Shown here: piece by piece, positions 44,120 through 52,798 of the stretch
How the letters are laid out: the number at the start of each line of letters is the position of its first letter
Position numbering within the stretch: the stretch's first letter is position 1
NCBI GenBank assembly: GCA_017471245.1
Contig: JAFUVB010000061.1
Location: forward strand, 1 to 64,000
Direction: 5' to 3'
Length of the DNA stretch: 64,000 nt
Source: Prevotella sp.
GTDB taxonomy: Bacteria > Bacteroidota > Bacteroidia > Bacteroidales > Bacteroidaceae
The notes under the pieces: generated by a model
What the model was told of the DNA's origin: nothing
Database searches by the model: none
What the model saw: only the letters and a program-made list of their open reading frames with translations
Position numbers and translations under genes: made by a program

Positions 44120-44347
44120 ATGGAAAAGAAACTCTATACAGCGCCCTGCACCGAGCTGATACGTGTGCAGACTGAAGCTGGCATCGCCAACATGAACCCG
44201 CTTTCGGAAACTAATATTGAAAACAAAGGTGAAGGCGACAACCGCGAAGCCGGATCAATCGGTCTCGACAACAGCGGTGATTTCGGCGACATCACTCCCG
44301 CTAAGCGTTCCTCCTTGTGGGACGATGACGAAGAAGATGGGTATTAA
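44120..44347 (+). CDS. Small acidic partner protein (YxxPxTE…SLWDDD type)
   Basis: The 75-aa product starts MEKKLYTAPCTELIRVQTEA and ends KRSSLWDDDEEDGY. The middle is polar, rich in Asn, Gly, Asp and Glu, and probably disordered. There is no signal peptide and no membrane helix. The ATG at 44120 is chosen over a GTG at 44105 because of the upstream GGGGGAGAG and because the homologue at 51787 has the same 15-nt spacing from its large partner's stop. A strong terminator follows 75 bp downstream. I do not recognise a named family; similar short proteins with this start and a LWDD end recur in Prevotella as far as I recall. Confidence 0.75.
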   Translation: MEKKLYTAPCTELIRVQTEAGIANMNPLSETNIENKGEGDNREAGSIGLDNSGDFGDITPAKRSSLWDDDEEDGY

Positions 44348-44354
44348 TGCCGGG

Positions 44355-44460
44355 AAAAACCTATGCTTTCAGTTTCTGAAACCTATGTTTTCACCACATG
44401 AAACCTATGCTTTTACCTTCCAAAACCTGATGTTTCGGCGCTCGAAACATCAGGTTTTTT
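44355..44460 (+). terminator. 22-bp tandem repeats ending in an intrinsic terminator
   Basis: Three units of the 22-bp family (AAAACCTATGCTTTC, GAAACCTATGTTTTC, GAAACCTATGCTTTT) run from 44357 to 44421. The fourth has become a hairpin: AAAACCTGATGTTTCG (44422-44437) pairs perfectly with CGAAACATCAGGTTTT (44443-44458), followed by more T. The element therefore serves as terminator of the two-gene secreted-protein operon. Confidence 0.8.
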
Positions 44461-44552
44461 TGATGGGTTCACAAATGCTCTCCATGGTTAAAAAAGTTGT
44501 TTTCGTGCACCTGAGCGTATCTGCCTGAATATCAGTGCGTTTATATAAAATT

Positions 44553-44850
44553 AGCCAGCACCCGATGCGACACCCGATGCAGCACCCAATGCGGCACCTG
44601 CTGCGGCACCTACGTTGTGCTTTTGAGATTAGGAGTAAAGGAGTGGAGGAGTAAAGGAGTGGAGACGAATGTCTTGTTACAGACCACTTGTAGTCGAATG
44701 TATTCTCTAATCTTCTGACTTCTCACCTCTCACTTCTAAAAAAATATGAAGTAGGTGCTGCGTCGGGTGCCTCATCGGGTGCTGCATCGGGTGCGGGTTG
44801 TTTTTATACAAACACATTGATAGCCAGCTGGTTATGCTCAGGTGCGGGAT
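44553..44850. repeat. Intergenic repeat mosaic, copy B
   Basis: The left arm (44556-44612) is four to five 12-bp units such as CACCCGATGCGA and CACCTGCTGCGG. The right arm (44752-44800) is the inverse, such as TCGGGTGCTGCA. Between them are GGAGTAAAGGAGTGGA and TCTCACCTCTCAC short repeats. The box TTATGCTCAGGTGCGG follows at 44832. With the 22-bp repeats at 44355 it has the same parts as copies A and C in a different order. Confidence 0.7.
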
Positions 44851-44988
44851 GTTGTTGTTTTTTGTATAGGAAAAGGACGTGCCACCTTGCTTTTCGCGTA
44901 TCTTCACATGTATTTAAAAGAAACGAATTGGCACAAATTAGCACAAATTACGAGGGCGTATCAAAATGCTTGGAGTGCGCTTTCGCGC

Positions 44989-45074
44989 AGAAATCTTACA
45001 AATCTGTTCAAATCTAACAAATTGATTTTCAATATTACTATTTTGAAAGATTTGTCTAAATTTGTAAGATTTCT
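44989..45074. repeat. 86-bp inverted repeat
   Basis: AGAAATCTTACAAAT (44989-45003) and ATTTGTAAGATTTCT (45060-45074) are perfect 15-bp arms, with more imperfect pairing inside (CAAATCT with AGATTTG). It lies between the secreted-protein operon and glnA; the remaining part of the 44851-45186 gap has no gene. Confidence 0.6.
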
Positions 45075-45186
45075 CGCCGTAGGCGACTCCTATAAATCGA
45101 TTCGCCGGATAGTTGCAGTTTTTCTTGTTTATGCAAAAAATATTCAAAAAATGAGGGTTCCTTTTGGTGCTGTTCCCTTTTTTATA

Positions 45187-45194
45187 TACCTTTG
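45187..45194 (+). promoter_or_regulatory. -7 promoter element of glnA
   Basis: TACCTTTG is a perfect TAnnTTTG, 45 bp before the chosen ATG at 45240. Confidence 0.7.
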
Positions 45195-45239
45195 CCGGAA
45201 AATAACAACATATTCATTACTAACTTACAACTATATTTT

Positions 45240-46745
45240 ATGGCAGATCCTATCATTGCAATGAATGCAAACCCCGTGGTGGCATTCCTGCAGAAGTCGC
45301 CAAGGACATTCACCAAGGCCGACATCATTCGCTTCATCGAGAAAAATGAAATCAAAATGGTGAACTTCATGTATCCCGGAGGCGACGGTAAACTGAAAAC
45401 GCTCAACTTCGTGATCACCAACATGGCATATCTCGACACCATCCTCTCGTGTGGGGAGCGCGTCGACGGCAGCAGCCTCTTCTCGTTTATCGAGGCAGGA
45501 AGCAGCGACCTCTATGTGTTGCCGCGGTTCTGCACGGCATTCGTTGATCCCTTTGCCGAGATTCCAACACTCTGCATGCTGTGTTCCTACTTCGACAAAG
45601 ACGGCAACCTGCTTGCCAGTTCGCCGGAGAACACGCTCGCCAAGGCATCGCGCGCCTTCACTGAGGTGACAGGCATGGAGTTTCAGGCGATGGGCGAGCT
45701 GGAATACTATGTGATTTCCGATGATGAGGAACTCTATCCCGCCATCGACCAGCATGGATATCATGAGTCGGCACCATACGCCAAGACCAATCTCTTCCGT
45801 CAGCAGTGCATGCAGTATATCGCTCAGGCAGGCGGACAGATCAAGTATGGGCATTCTGAAGTGGGCAACTTCAAGCAAGACGGACTGGTATACGAGCAGA
45901 ACGAGATAGAGTTCCTGCCCGTGCGCGTGGAAGAGGCTGCCGACCAGCTGATGCTTGCCAAGTGGATCATCCGCAACCTGGCCTACGAATATGGATATAA
46001 CGTGACATTTGCACCGAAGATCACCACCGGAAAGGCAGGCAGTGGACTGCATATACACATGCGCATCGTGAAAGACGGTAAGAACATGATGCTCAGCAAC
46101 GGTGAGCTGAGCGAGGATGCGCGCCGCATGATAGCAGGCATGATGCAACTGGCACCGAGCATCACCGCTTTCGGCAACAAGAATCCCACCAGCTATTTCC
46201 GCCTGGTGCCCCATCAGGAAGCACCCACCAACGTTTGCTGGGGCGACCGCAACCGTTCCGTGCTCGTGCGAGTGCCGTTAGGATGGACTGCGGATGCCGA
46301 CATGTCGCGCATTGCCAATCCGTTGGAGCAGCCGAGCAACTTCGACAAGACCATGAAGCAGACCGTAGAGATGCGCTCTCCCGATGGCAGTGCCGACCTC
46401 TATCAGCTCCTGGCGGGTCTGTGCGTGGCATGCCGCCATGGATTTGAGATGCCCAATGCACTCCAGTTGGCAGAGAAGACCTACGTGAACGTGAACATCC
46501 ACGATGCCGCCAATGCCGACAAGCTGGCTCAGCTGGCGCAGCTGCCCGACAGCTGCGTGGCCTCTGCCGACTGCTTAGAGCGGCAGCGTGCCGTTTTCGA
46601 GGAGCGTGGCGTGTTCAGCAAGGCGATGATCGACGGCATCCTGCGCCAGCTCCGTGCCTTCAACGACCAGTCGCTGCGCCATGATACGGAGAACAAACCC
46701 GAAGAAATCCAGAAGCTCGTGGAAACATATTTCCACTGCGGGTGA
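45240..46745 (+). CDS. glnA: Glutamine synthetase (type I-like)
   Basis: The enzyme makes glutamine from glutamate, ammonia and ATP. The 501-aa protein has the beta-grasp N-terminal domain (MVNFMYPGGDGKLKTLNFVI), the metal-binding MGELEYYV and NEIEFLPV, the His loop GSGLHIHMRI, and the glutamate/ATP site VCWGDRNRSVLVRVPLG and VEMRSPDGSADLY. An upstream ATG at 45192 overlaps the promoter and was rejected. It appears to be monocistronic, framed by repeat-rich gaps. No adenylylation-site match is obvious. Confidence 0.93.
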   Translation: MADPIIAMNANPVVAFLQKSPRTFTKADIIRFIEKNEIKMVNFMYPGGDGKLKTLNFVITNMAYLDTILSCGERVDGSSLFSFIEAGSSDLYVLPRFCTAFVDPFAEIPTLCMLCSYFDKDGNLLASSPENTLAKASRAFTEVTGMEFQAMGELEYYVISDDEELYPAIDQHGYHESAPYAKTNLFRQQCMQYIAQAGGQIKYGHSEVGNFKQDGLVYEQNEIEFLPVRVEEAADQLMLAKWIIRNLAYEYGYNVTFAPKITTGKAGSGLHIHMRIVKDGKNMMLSNGELSEDARRMIAGMMQLAPSITAFGNKNPTSYFRLVPHQEAPTNVCWGDRNRSVLVRVPLGWTADADMSRIANPLEQPSNFDKTMKQTVEMRSPDGSADLYQLLAGLCVACRHGFEMPNALQLAEKTYVNVNIHDAANADKLAQLAQLPDSCVASADCLERQRAVFEERGVFSKAMIDGILRQLRAFNDQSLRHDTENKPEEIQKLVETYFHCG

Positions 46746-46759
46746 GAAACATGCGAATG

Positions 46760-47062
46760 TTTTAGAAGCAAGAGGCAAGAGGCAAGAAGAATTTTTTAGA
46801 AGCAAGAAGCAAGAGGCAAGAAGCAAGAGGTATGTTTAGAGGTGAGGGGTGAGTATTTTAGAGGTGAGAGATATGATTTAGAAGCAAGAGGCAAGAAGCA
46901 AGAAGCAAGAGAATAGAACTATGATATAGGGATAAGTATTTAGCTGGATGCTGATGCCAATAATATGCTATGCGAATATAGAGCACTGTATCTCAGTGCA
47001 TATCTCTCACCTCTAAACTTCTCACCTCTCACCTCTCACCTCTAAGATCACCACCTCTAAGA
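46760..47062. repeat. Heptamer and nonamer repeat cluster downstream of glnA
   Basis: GAAGCAAGAGGCAAGAG runs are at 46766-46836 and 46878-46915, interrupted by AGGTGAGAG/AGGTGAGGG units (46834-46876). From 46999 to 47061 the complementary units CACCTCTAA and CTCACCTCT appear. The sequence to 47228 beyond this shows no gene. Confidence 0.85.
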
Positions 47063-47228
47063 TCATACATATTCCTTAACATTTTTCATACGCATATAGC
47101 CGGTTGAATATAGATGCTATTAAGAAAAATATTGAAAAAACCATAGTTTTTATACTTTTTGTGGTTAAAATACGTTAATAAAAGTGAGATTTTACAACGA
47201 AATTGTTTCTCCTTTCAAGGAAAGTTTA

Positions 47229-47236
47229 TACTTTTG
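47229..47236 (+). promoter_or_regulatory. -7 promoter element with a ~280-nt leader
   Basis: TACTTTTG matches TAnnTTTG. The next gene starts at 47524. The long leader holds two hairpins: GGCGCA with TGCGCC (near 47366-47395) and CTGAAGAC with GTCTTCAG (near 47405-47435). They could regulate the surface protein after initiation, but no known riboswitch was recognised. Confidence 0.5.
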
Positions 47237-47523
47237 CATGACTTTGCATCTGAAAGTAACATTTCTTAATGCAATGGATGAGAAAATATAACATATAACG
47301 CATTTGTAGTAGAGTTTGTTAACGGTCAAGGTTTATAGGGCATATTTCAATTACAGCTACCGGATGGCGCATGATGCAGCACATAATGGTGCGCCACCTG
47401 CAAGCTGAAGACCCCGTCAGCATAAAGTCTTCAGACTGCAACACATCGACTCACAACACAACATGTAGCATATAACGTTTACGTAAATTAATTAACAAAA
47501 TGATATTCTCAAACTCAAACAAA

Positions 47524-50500
47524 ATGAAAAAACTATTCAATCATCAGTTTTTGATGGCTGCATCTACTATGCCATGTAACCAGTTTATCCAGAAAAAGTT
47601 CATGGTGGTAGTATTAATGATGGCACTGAATTCGATGAGTGTATTGGCGGCAACGACTTACAATATTGGAAATAGTACGTTGACTGTAAATGATGACAAT
47701 ACTGCAACACTTGTGTTGGGCAGTGATTTTGGAGATTTCTATGATTGGCAGATTTCTAATATTTATGGAAATTGGGCTAGCATTACGAATCTAAAAGTTA
47801 CTGGAGAGGCTACAGCTGCAGCTATAACAAGATTAAGCAACCAGCCTGTTGCGAATGCTAAACGATTGGATTACAGCGAAGTAACAGGAGTATCGTTTAC
47901 GTCAGGGATAAATGGCGGATGGAGAGCTGTTATATTTCCATCTGGTACCACTCTTACTGATGAAATGAAAAGTAGCAATTGGGATAGAAAGTATGCTATC
48001 GTTGCAGGGGAAACATTGGATGTTTGGGTTATAAATAATGATGGCAGTTGGGTCAATGACGTTTTGGTCCAGAATGCTTCAAGTATTACCATTGATGGAA
48101 ACAGCCCATTTGATAAGGAGAATGACCCAAATGTGCTAAGTTTAATAGAATCAGGTAAGGATGTTAATGGATCTGGTGGAGGTAGTGGTGGAAATAAGGT
48201 AACTATTACAGAGTTGTCTGCAACATCATCAGGTAATGCGGTTGCTACAGCAATACAGTCGAACTTGGATGAGGGTAATACCATTATCGGATTGGAAATA
48301 GGGGGAACACTTTCTTCTGATGATATTACAGCGATTCAAAATCTTGGAACAGCAAACACAGTTAGAACTCTGGATTATAGCAGAGTCGAGAACAATGTTA
48401 ACGACTTGCCAATTCTAACATCTGCAACAACAATACTGTTACCAGGCGGCGTGTCCTATTCCAATGGAAGCGTAACCATTGGTTCCAGTACCACTCTCAA
48501 CCAGCTTTCAGCTGCACTGAAAGTGTTGAAAGATAACGGAAAAACATTCAGTTCCGTGCCATTGCCAGGAGGCAGCACATACGCTAATGGTAAATTGAAC
48601 ATCTCTGCAGCTGATGTGAGCAACCTTGCAAATGTAGTAAAGGCACTTAAAGATGCCGGTCTCGATGTCTCTGAAATAGAGTTTGCAGGCGGCAGTAAGT
48701 TCTCATCCGGTTCACTTACCATCAAAACCGAAGAGGATGATAATTTGGGAGCTTATGCAGATGCCATCCGCAGTGTGAATAATCTCGGTACAGGCTATGA
48801 GTCTTTTGCTATTACTTCTGTTGCACTGAAGAAGAGCGATACATCTTGGTCTTCAGAGAATGGCGGAACCATGTACACATACAGCGATGATGAAGATACA
48901 CAGAATACTGAGAAAACTAAGTTTACAAGTGCAGGTTTTGCGGTAAGCAAAGTTGTTGTGAAAGAAGTGGATACTGAGATAACCCACAGCGGACAGATAT
49001 TCTATAATATTAAAGTGACTTCCGTTGGTAAACTTGAAGCTAAACTGAATGCAGTTCCTGCTGGCACGGAAAGACTTTATATAGAGGGTCCGTTGAATAC
49101 CACAGACTTGGCTGCTCTTCATGACAAGCTTGCAGCAAAAGGGGTGAAAACCCTATGTATGGATATGGCAACGGTTGAAGGCGGTCAATATGAAGCATTG
49201 GATTTCTCCGGCAATACAGTTATAGAGAATATCATTCTGCCGAATGCCATGTCGGCAAAAGATCCAACTGTGTTTGAAAGCGGAGATCTGGAAACAGATT
49301 TTCCCAAAGGCACTGATTCCAACGGTAATTGGATGCGCAAGGCGAATGTCAGGATGTTCCAAGGTTGTACAAGCCTGAATGCAGCCATTGCAATATCTAA
49401 AGACGGTGATGGCGGAGAAGATGAGGGTACTGGCAGCACTGTGCTGGCATTCGTCGGAACAGCAGGTAAGTTGAAGGCAGCAAGTGATTATATTCATCGT
49501 GTTAGTGAATCTCAGAAAATAGAAACGGTGAAGTTGGCTGGAAATCTTAACAATGCTGATCAGTCAGAGGCTCTGTTGAACGACAAAGATCAAAGTCCTA
49601 AGAATATTGATTTGAGCCGAGCTGTGTTCCAGAATAGTGAGAATCTAAATGTATATCATAATGCGGCTAACTGGCGCGACAAAATACTAACATTGAAACT
49701 TCCAGAAGTGCAAGTGCATGAATTAGGAGACTCTATCTCTAATGAGGCCTTCTTCAATTGTAAGAATTTGACATCAATCTTTATTCCCGAGAATTATCGG
49801 GTTATTGGAGAAAAAGCTTTCGCGCAGTGCAGTGAATTGAAACAGATTGATATTGGCACAGAAGGGAACACACAAATAGAGTTAATAGGCAAGCAAGCTT
49901 TCTATCAGTGTCCCAATGTTAAATATGTGTACTTCGGTGAACTTGTAAATGAACTTACTTTCGGAGAGGAATGTTTCTATGAGGGTAAAGCAATGAACCA
50001 CATAACTATTCCAGAAGGAACCGTAGCTATTGGTGACCGTGCGTTTTATGACTTGGAGAATCTGGCTGCAGTAAGATTACCTGAAACACTGAAGACAATC
50101 GGTAACGAATCATTCTGCCAGTGTCATAAGATAGAGCAAATCGTTATTCCTAAAAATGTCGAGTCCATAGGTAAGGCTGCTTTTGTTCAGTGTACTGAGC
50201 TTAAGCATATCTTCTTAATGACTCCCCCTGATAAAGATTTGCCCAGGATATGGCCTGCTGTTAATATTAATTCTAACAATCATGATGAAGGAACGTTTGA
50301 AGGTATACAATTATTCAATGCCGCCAGTGGTCCAGAGGGCTTGACAGAAACAGGTTCTGCATCTACTGGTCAGAAAACCGTTAGTGAGACATGGGAAGAA
50401 GGATGCCTTAAGTATAAAAATGCCGGTTGTGGTGCTACTGTACTACATTTCATCCAAGCAGAAAAAGAAGTGGACGGTAAGATGGTCGCAGACACAGAAA

Positions 50501-51771
50501 AGAACGATGAGCGTTTTGCAGTGAGCATTTCAGACACGTATTATTATCAGACTTCCGATGATTTTACACTTCCGAAGCATGAAAGTATTAGTGGTACAGA
50601 ATATGGTGATGACTATGCAAAACGACTGGGGGCTGCATTTACCACAGCTACAGTTCAAGGTGGTAGTACAGGTGGAAAAATTGTAGATGGAGATAAAGAA
50701 GGTACTGCTGTTGATGAATACGTGCAGTCCGCTGAAGGATGGAAGCAGTTTATACTGATGAAAGGGGAAAGCCCGACCAACCCAACGCAGATATTGACAA
50801 AGCAATATGATGACACTTGGTATACCATGTGCTTCCCATTCGACTTAACTCCCGGTCAGTTGGAGACTGCTTTCGGTGCTTCATACGAAATCTGTGAGTT
50901 CACTGGTGTTGAAGTAGTTGATGAATCAGAAAAAACAAAAGCTTTGATTCTGCACTTTATGGATGTGGCGCAGCAAGATACAACCAGCGAGATCATGGCT
51001 TTTGCTGCTCATCCATACATGATTCACCCAAATACGAAGATCGGAGCCAACGGAAAGAAAACTGACTGCGAGTTCGTCAATATTAAATACCTTGATTATG
51101 AACCAATTACCGCAGCTCAAGCAAAAGCTGCTGTACCTACAAGCGGCGGTAAAGCAACCCTGACAGGTGAAGGAACAGAACATACTGTAGGCGAAAAGAC
51201 CGTTACCCATTATGTGACGTGGGAGGCAACTAAAGGCTTTACTACAGATGCACCTGGACAGACGGGTTATCGTAGAGGAACAGAAGCCTATTCTGCTGGT
51301 GCTGGCTATACATTCGTGGGAATGCATAAAAAGGATGGAGAGGCTCTCATCCCATACGGAGCTTATTTCCTTGGATGTGAGAGGGATAAAAGCGATACTG
51401 GATATTTATATCCCAAGTATTACCGTGAGACGGCTCCCGACACCAGAACGTCTGGAGGATTGTGGCGTCAGTATACTGCAATCATTATTCCAAATGAAGC
51501 AGCAGTAAACAATATTGAGAATGGAATCGCTTCTTCTGGAGCAAAAGGTTTCGATTTGGGATTCAACGAATATGTAACAGATATCGAATACCAGTCGCCG
51601 ACAGGAATGGAGAACATTCTGAACGATGCTCGTGATAAAGGGCTCTCTGTGGAATACATGGATGTGATTTACAACATTAACGGCCAAATAGTCGGAAAGG
51701 GTTCTTCGCAACTCAAGAATCTGCCTAAGGGCTTGTATATTGTGAATGGGAAGAAATATTTTGTAAAGTAA
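47524..51771 (+). CDS. BspA-like leucine-rich-repeat surface protein
   Basis: The protein has about 1,415 aa with an unusually late hydrophobic segment (FMVVVLMMALNSMSVLAA, about residues 26-43) as signal peptide. Residues about 300-420 contain a repeated unit: LPGGVSYSNGSVTIG, LPGGSTYANGKLNIS and FAGGSKFSSGSLTIK, each joined by an ALKxLKDxGL helix. Residues about 740-910 are LRR_5 (BspA) repeats, such as GEKAFAQCSELKQIDIG and AIGDRAFYDLENLAAVRLP. The C-terminus (YNINGQIVGKGSSQLKNLPK, then GLYIVNGKKYFVK) is a sorting-like tail. BspA-type proteins act in adhesion to host or other bacteria. The ATG at 47524 is chosen over 47500 for its basic start (MKKLF). A small acidic partner gene follows after 15 nt. 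Confidence 0.88.
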   Translation: MKKLFNHQFLMAASTMPCNQFIQKKFMVVVLMMALNSMSVLAATTYNIGNSTLTVNDDNTATLVLGSDFGDFYDWQISNIYGNWASITNLKVTGEATAAAITRLSNQPVANAKRLDYSEVTGVSFTSGINGGWRAVIFPSGTTLTDEMKSSNWDRKYAIVAGETLDVWVINNDGSWVNDVLVQNASSITIDGNSPFDKENDPNVLSLIESGKDVNGSGGGSGGNKVTITELSATSSGNAVATAIQSNLDEGNTIIGLEIGGTLSSDDITAIQNLGTANTVRTLDYSRVENNVNDLPILTSATTILLPGGVSYSNGSVTIGSSTTLNQLSAALKVLKDNGKTFSSVPLPGGSTYANGKLNISAADVSNLANVVKALKDAGLDVSEIEFAGGSKFSSGSLTIKTEEDDNLGAYADAIRSVNNLGTGYESFAITSVALKKSDTSWSSENGGTMYTYSDDEDTQNTEKTKFTSAGFAVSKVVVKEVDTEITHSGQIFYNIKVTSVGKLEAKLNAVPAGTERLYIEGPLNTTDLAALHDKLAAKGVKTLCMDMATVEGGQYEALDFSGNTVIENIILPNAMSAKDPTVFESGDLETDFPKGTDSNGNWMRKANVRMFQGCTSLNAAIAISKDGDGGEDEGTGSTVLAFVGTAGKLKAASDYIHRVSESQKIETVKLAGNLNNADQSEALLNDKDQSPKNIDLSRAVFQNSENLNVYHNAANWRDKILTLKLPEVQVHELGDSISNEAFFNCKNLTSIFIPENYRVIGEKAFAQCSELKQIDIGTEGNTQIELIGKQAFYQCPNVKYVYFGELVNELTFGEECFYEGKAMNHITIPEGTVAIGDRAFYDLENLAAVRLPETLKTIGNESFCQCHKIEQIVIPKNVESIGKAAFVQCTELKHIFLMTPPDKDLPRIWPAVNINSNNHDEGTFEGIQLFNAASGPEGLTETGSASTGQKTVSETWEEGCLKYKNAGCGATVLHFIQAEKEVDGKMVADTEKNDERFAVSISDTYYYQTSDDFTLPKHESISGTEYGDDYAKRLGAAFTTATVQGGSTGGKIVDGDKEGTAVDEYVQSAEGWKQFILMKGESPTNPTQILTKQYDDTWYTMCFPFDLTPGQLETAFGASYEICEFTGVEVVDESEKTKALILHFMDVAQQDTTSEIMAFAAHPYMIHPNTKIGANGKKTDCEFVNIKYLDYEPITAAQAKAAVPTSGGKATLTGEGTEHTVGEKTVTHYVTWEATKGFTTDAPGQTGYRRGTEAYSAGAGYTFVGMHKKDGEALIPYGAYFLGCERDKSDTGYLYPKYYRETAPDTRTSGGLWRQYTAIIIPNEAAVNNIENGIASSGAKGFDLGFNEYVTDIEYQSPTGMENILNDARDKGLSVEYMDVIYNINGQIVGKGSSQLKNLPKGLYIVNGKKYFVK

Positions 51772-51786
51772 GGAAGGAGGCGAGTC

Positions 51787-52050
51787 ATGAAGAATATATA
51801 TGTAAAGCCTGTAACCGAGGTGTTTGTGCTCAAAATAGAAAAGCATTTCTGTGCAAGTTATAAACTGAATAGGTATTCCCGTTTCGGTAACCCACACTGG
51901 GATGACTATGGAAATGAGAGTTGGGTCAACGAAGGATGGGAAGGCAGAAGATTCACTGATTATCCTTTCGATTCTGTTCCCATTGATGATGATTATGGAA
52001 ATCTTGACTCCCGTGGCAAGGGCAGTCTCTGGGATGATGATGACATGTAA
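51787..52050 (+). CDS. Small acidic partner protein (YxxPxTE…SLWDDD type)
   Basis: The 87-aa product starts MKNIYVKPVTEVFVLKIEKH and ends SRGKGSLWDDDDM. It matches the 44120 protein at both ends: (K/N)(L/I)Y(T/V)xPxTE(L/V) and SLWDDD. The middle is unrelated, rich in Tyr, Trp, Asp and Gly. A strong RBS (GGAAGGAGG) lies before the ATG, 15 nt after the BspA-like protein's stop. It lacks a signal peptide. Function is unknown; the conserved pairing with a tail-bearing secreted protein suggests a dedicated helper or a co-exported peptide. Confidence 0.78.
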   Translation: MKNIYVKPVTEVFVLKIEKHFCASYKLNRYSRFGNPHWDDYGNESWVNEGWEGRRFTDYPFDSVPIDDDYGNLDSRGKGSLWDDDDM

Positions 52051-52083
52051 TCGGATATTAAAGAATATAGTATTTCATATAAG

Positions 52084-52139
52084 CTTGAGTTAATTTGTCC
52101 GCGGGATGCTTGCCGAGTTGCAACGCATCCCGTTTTTTT
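52084..52139 (+). terminator. Intrinsic terminator, first of two direct copies
   Basis: CGGGATGC (52102-52109) and GCATCCCG (52125-52132) form the stem, followed by seven T residues. The 54-bp stretch from CTTGAGTTAATTTG to the T-run is repeated at 53097-53151 with two mismatches and no indel. Confidence 0.85.
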
Positions 52140-52159
52140 ATGCTTTTTTTGAAAAAAAC

Positions 52160-52201
52160 ACAACTGACAGTTGTTTTTCTGTTTTATTTGTAGTATCTTT
52201 G
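52160..52201 (+). promoter_or_regulatory. Promoter and candidate operator of the first toxin-antitoxin module
   Basis: ACAACTG-A-CAGTTGT (52160-52174) is a perfect palindrome directly upstream of a TTTG-like -33 element and the -7 box TATCTTTG at 52194-52201. The layout fits autoregulation by the HTH protein encoded second in the operon. The start codon is 30 bp downstream. Confidence 0.6.
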
Positions 52202-52231
52202 TACCCAAGAATAAGAATATAATTATTAAAA

Positions 52232-52783
52232 ATGAAATTCGATAAAATTCTTGATAATAATACGCTCTGGGCGATTCGTAAGGACGATGCTGATGACAAT
52301 GTCCTTCAGCAAATATTTCAGCAGTGGAGTGACCCTGAATGGCTGGTTAATTTCTTTATGGAGAATATGTCAGATCTTGAATCATATTTCATGATTACTG
52401 ACATTAATCAGGCGATTTATGATACGATTGAAGACAGTGAACGAATCCAGTGCCTGATTTTAGACATATCTCCCAATGCTGACTTGGACAAAATCTTCCG
52501 TCCACTGAACAACAGTCGAACCAGCGAAATGCTTCTTGGGATGGAGAAAGCTCGTATCAAAGAGAGGCAAAACCATGCCTCATGGTTGCGGCTATACGCT
52601 ATAAAGTTAGAACCGGGATGCTACATAATAACTGGTGGCGCAATAAAGCTGACAAGAACAATGCAGGAGCGTCAGCACACATTGCATGAACTTAATGTAA
52701 TGGAGTCTGTACGTAATTTCCTTATTAATGAGGGTGCTATAGATGCAGACGGTCTTGTTGATTATCTTGCAGAACTGGAATAA
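52232..52783 (+). CDS. Putative toxin of a type II toxin-antitoxin pair
   Basis: The 183-aa protein precedes an XRE-type antitoxin gene, in the toxin-first order of HigBA-like systems. The second half, HASWLRLYAIKLEPGCYIIT followed by GGAIKLTRTMQERQHT, resembles the Gp49/HigB RNase fold (…LRLY…GGAIKL). The first 100 residues are acidic and helical, longer than in classical HigB (about 100 aa). I do not recognise a precise family, and catalytic residues cannot be assigned. The module lies between two copies of the same terminator. Confidence 0.65.
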   Translation: MKFDKILDNNTLWAIRKDDADDNVLQQIFQQWSDPEWLVNFFMENMSDLESYFMITDINQAIYDTIEDSERIQCLILDISPNADLDKIFRPLNNSRTSEMLLGMEKARIKERQNHASWLRLYAIKLEPGCYIITGGAIKLTRTMQERQHTLHELNVMESVRNFLINEGAIDADGLVDYLAELE

Positions 52784-52798
52784 TGGAAGGAGGTGAAT

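Noticed and set aside
44553-44850. Second CRISPR array from the 12-bp CACCCGATGC units
   Set aside because: The units are contiguous, without spacers, and are mirrored as inverted arms.
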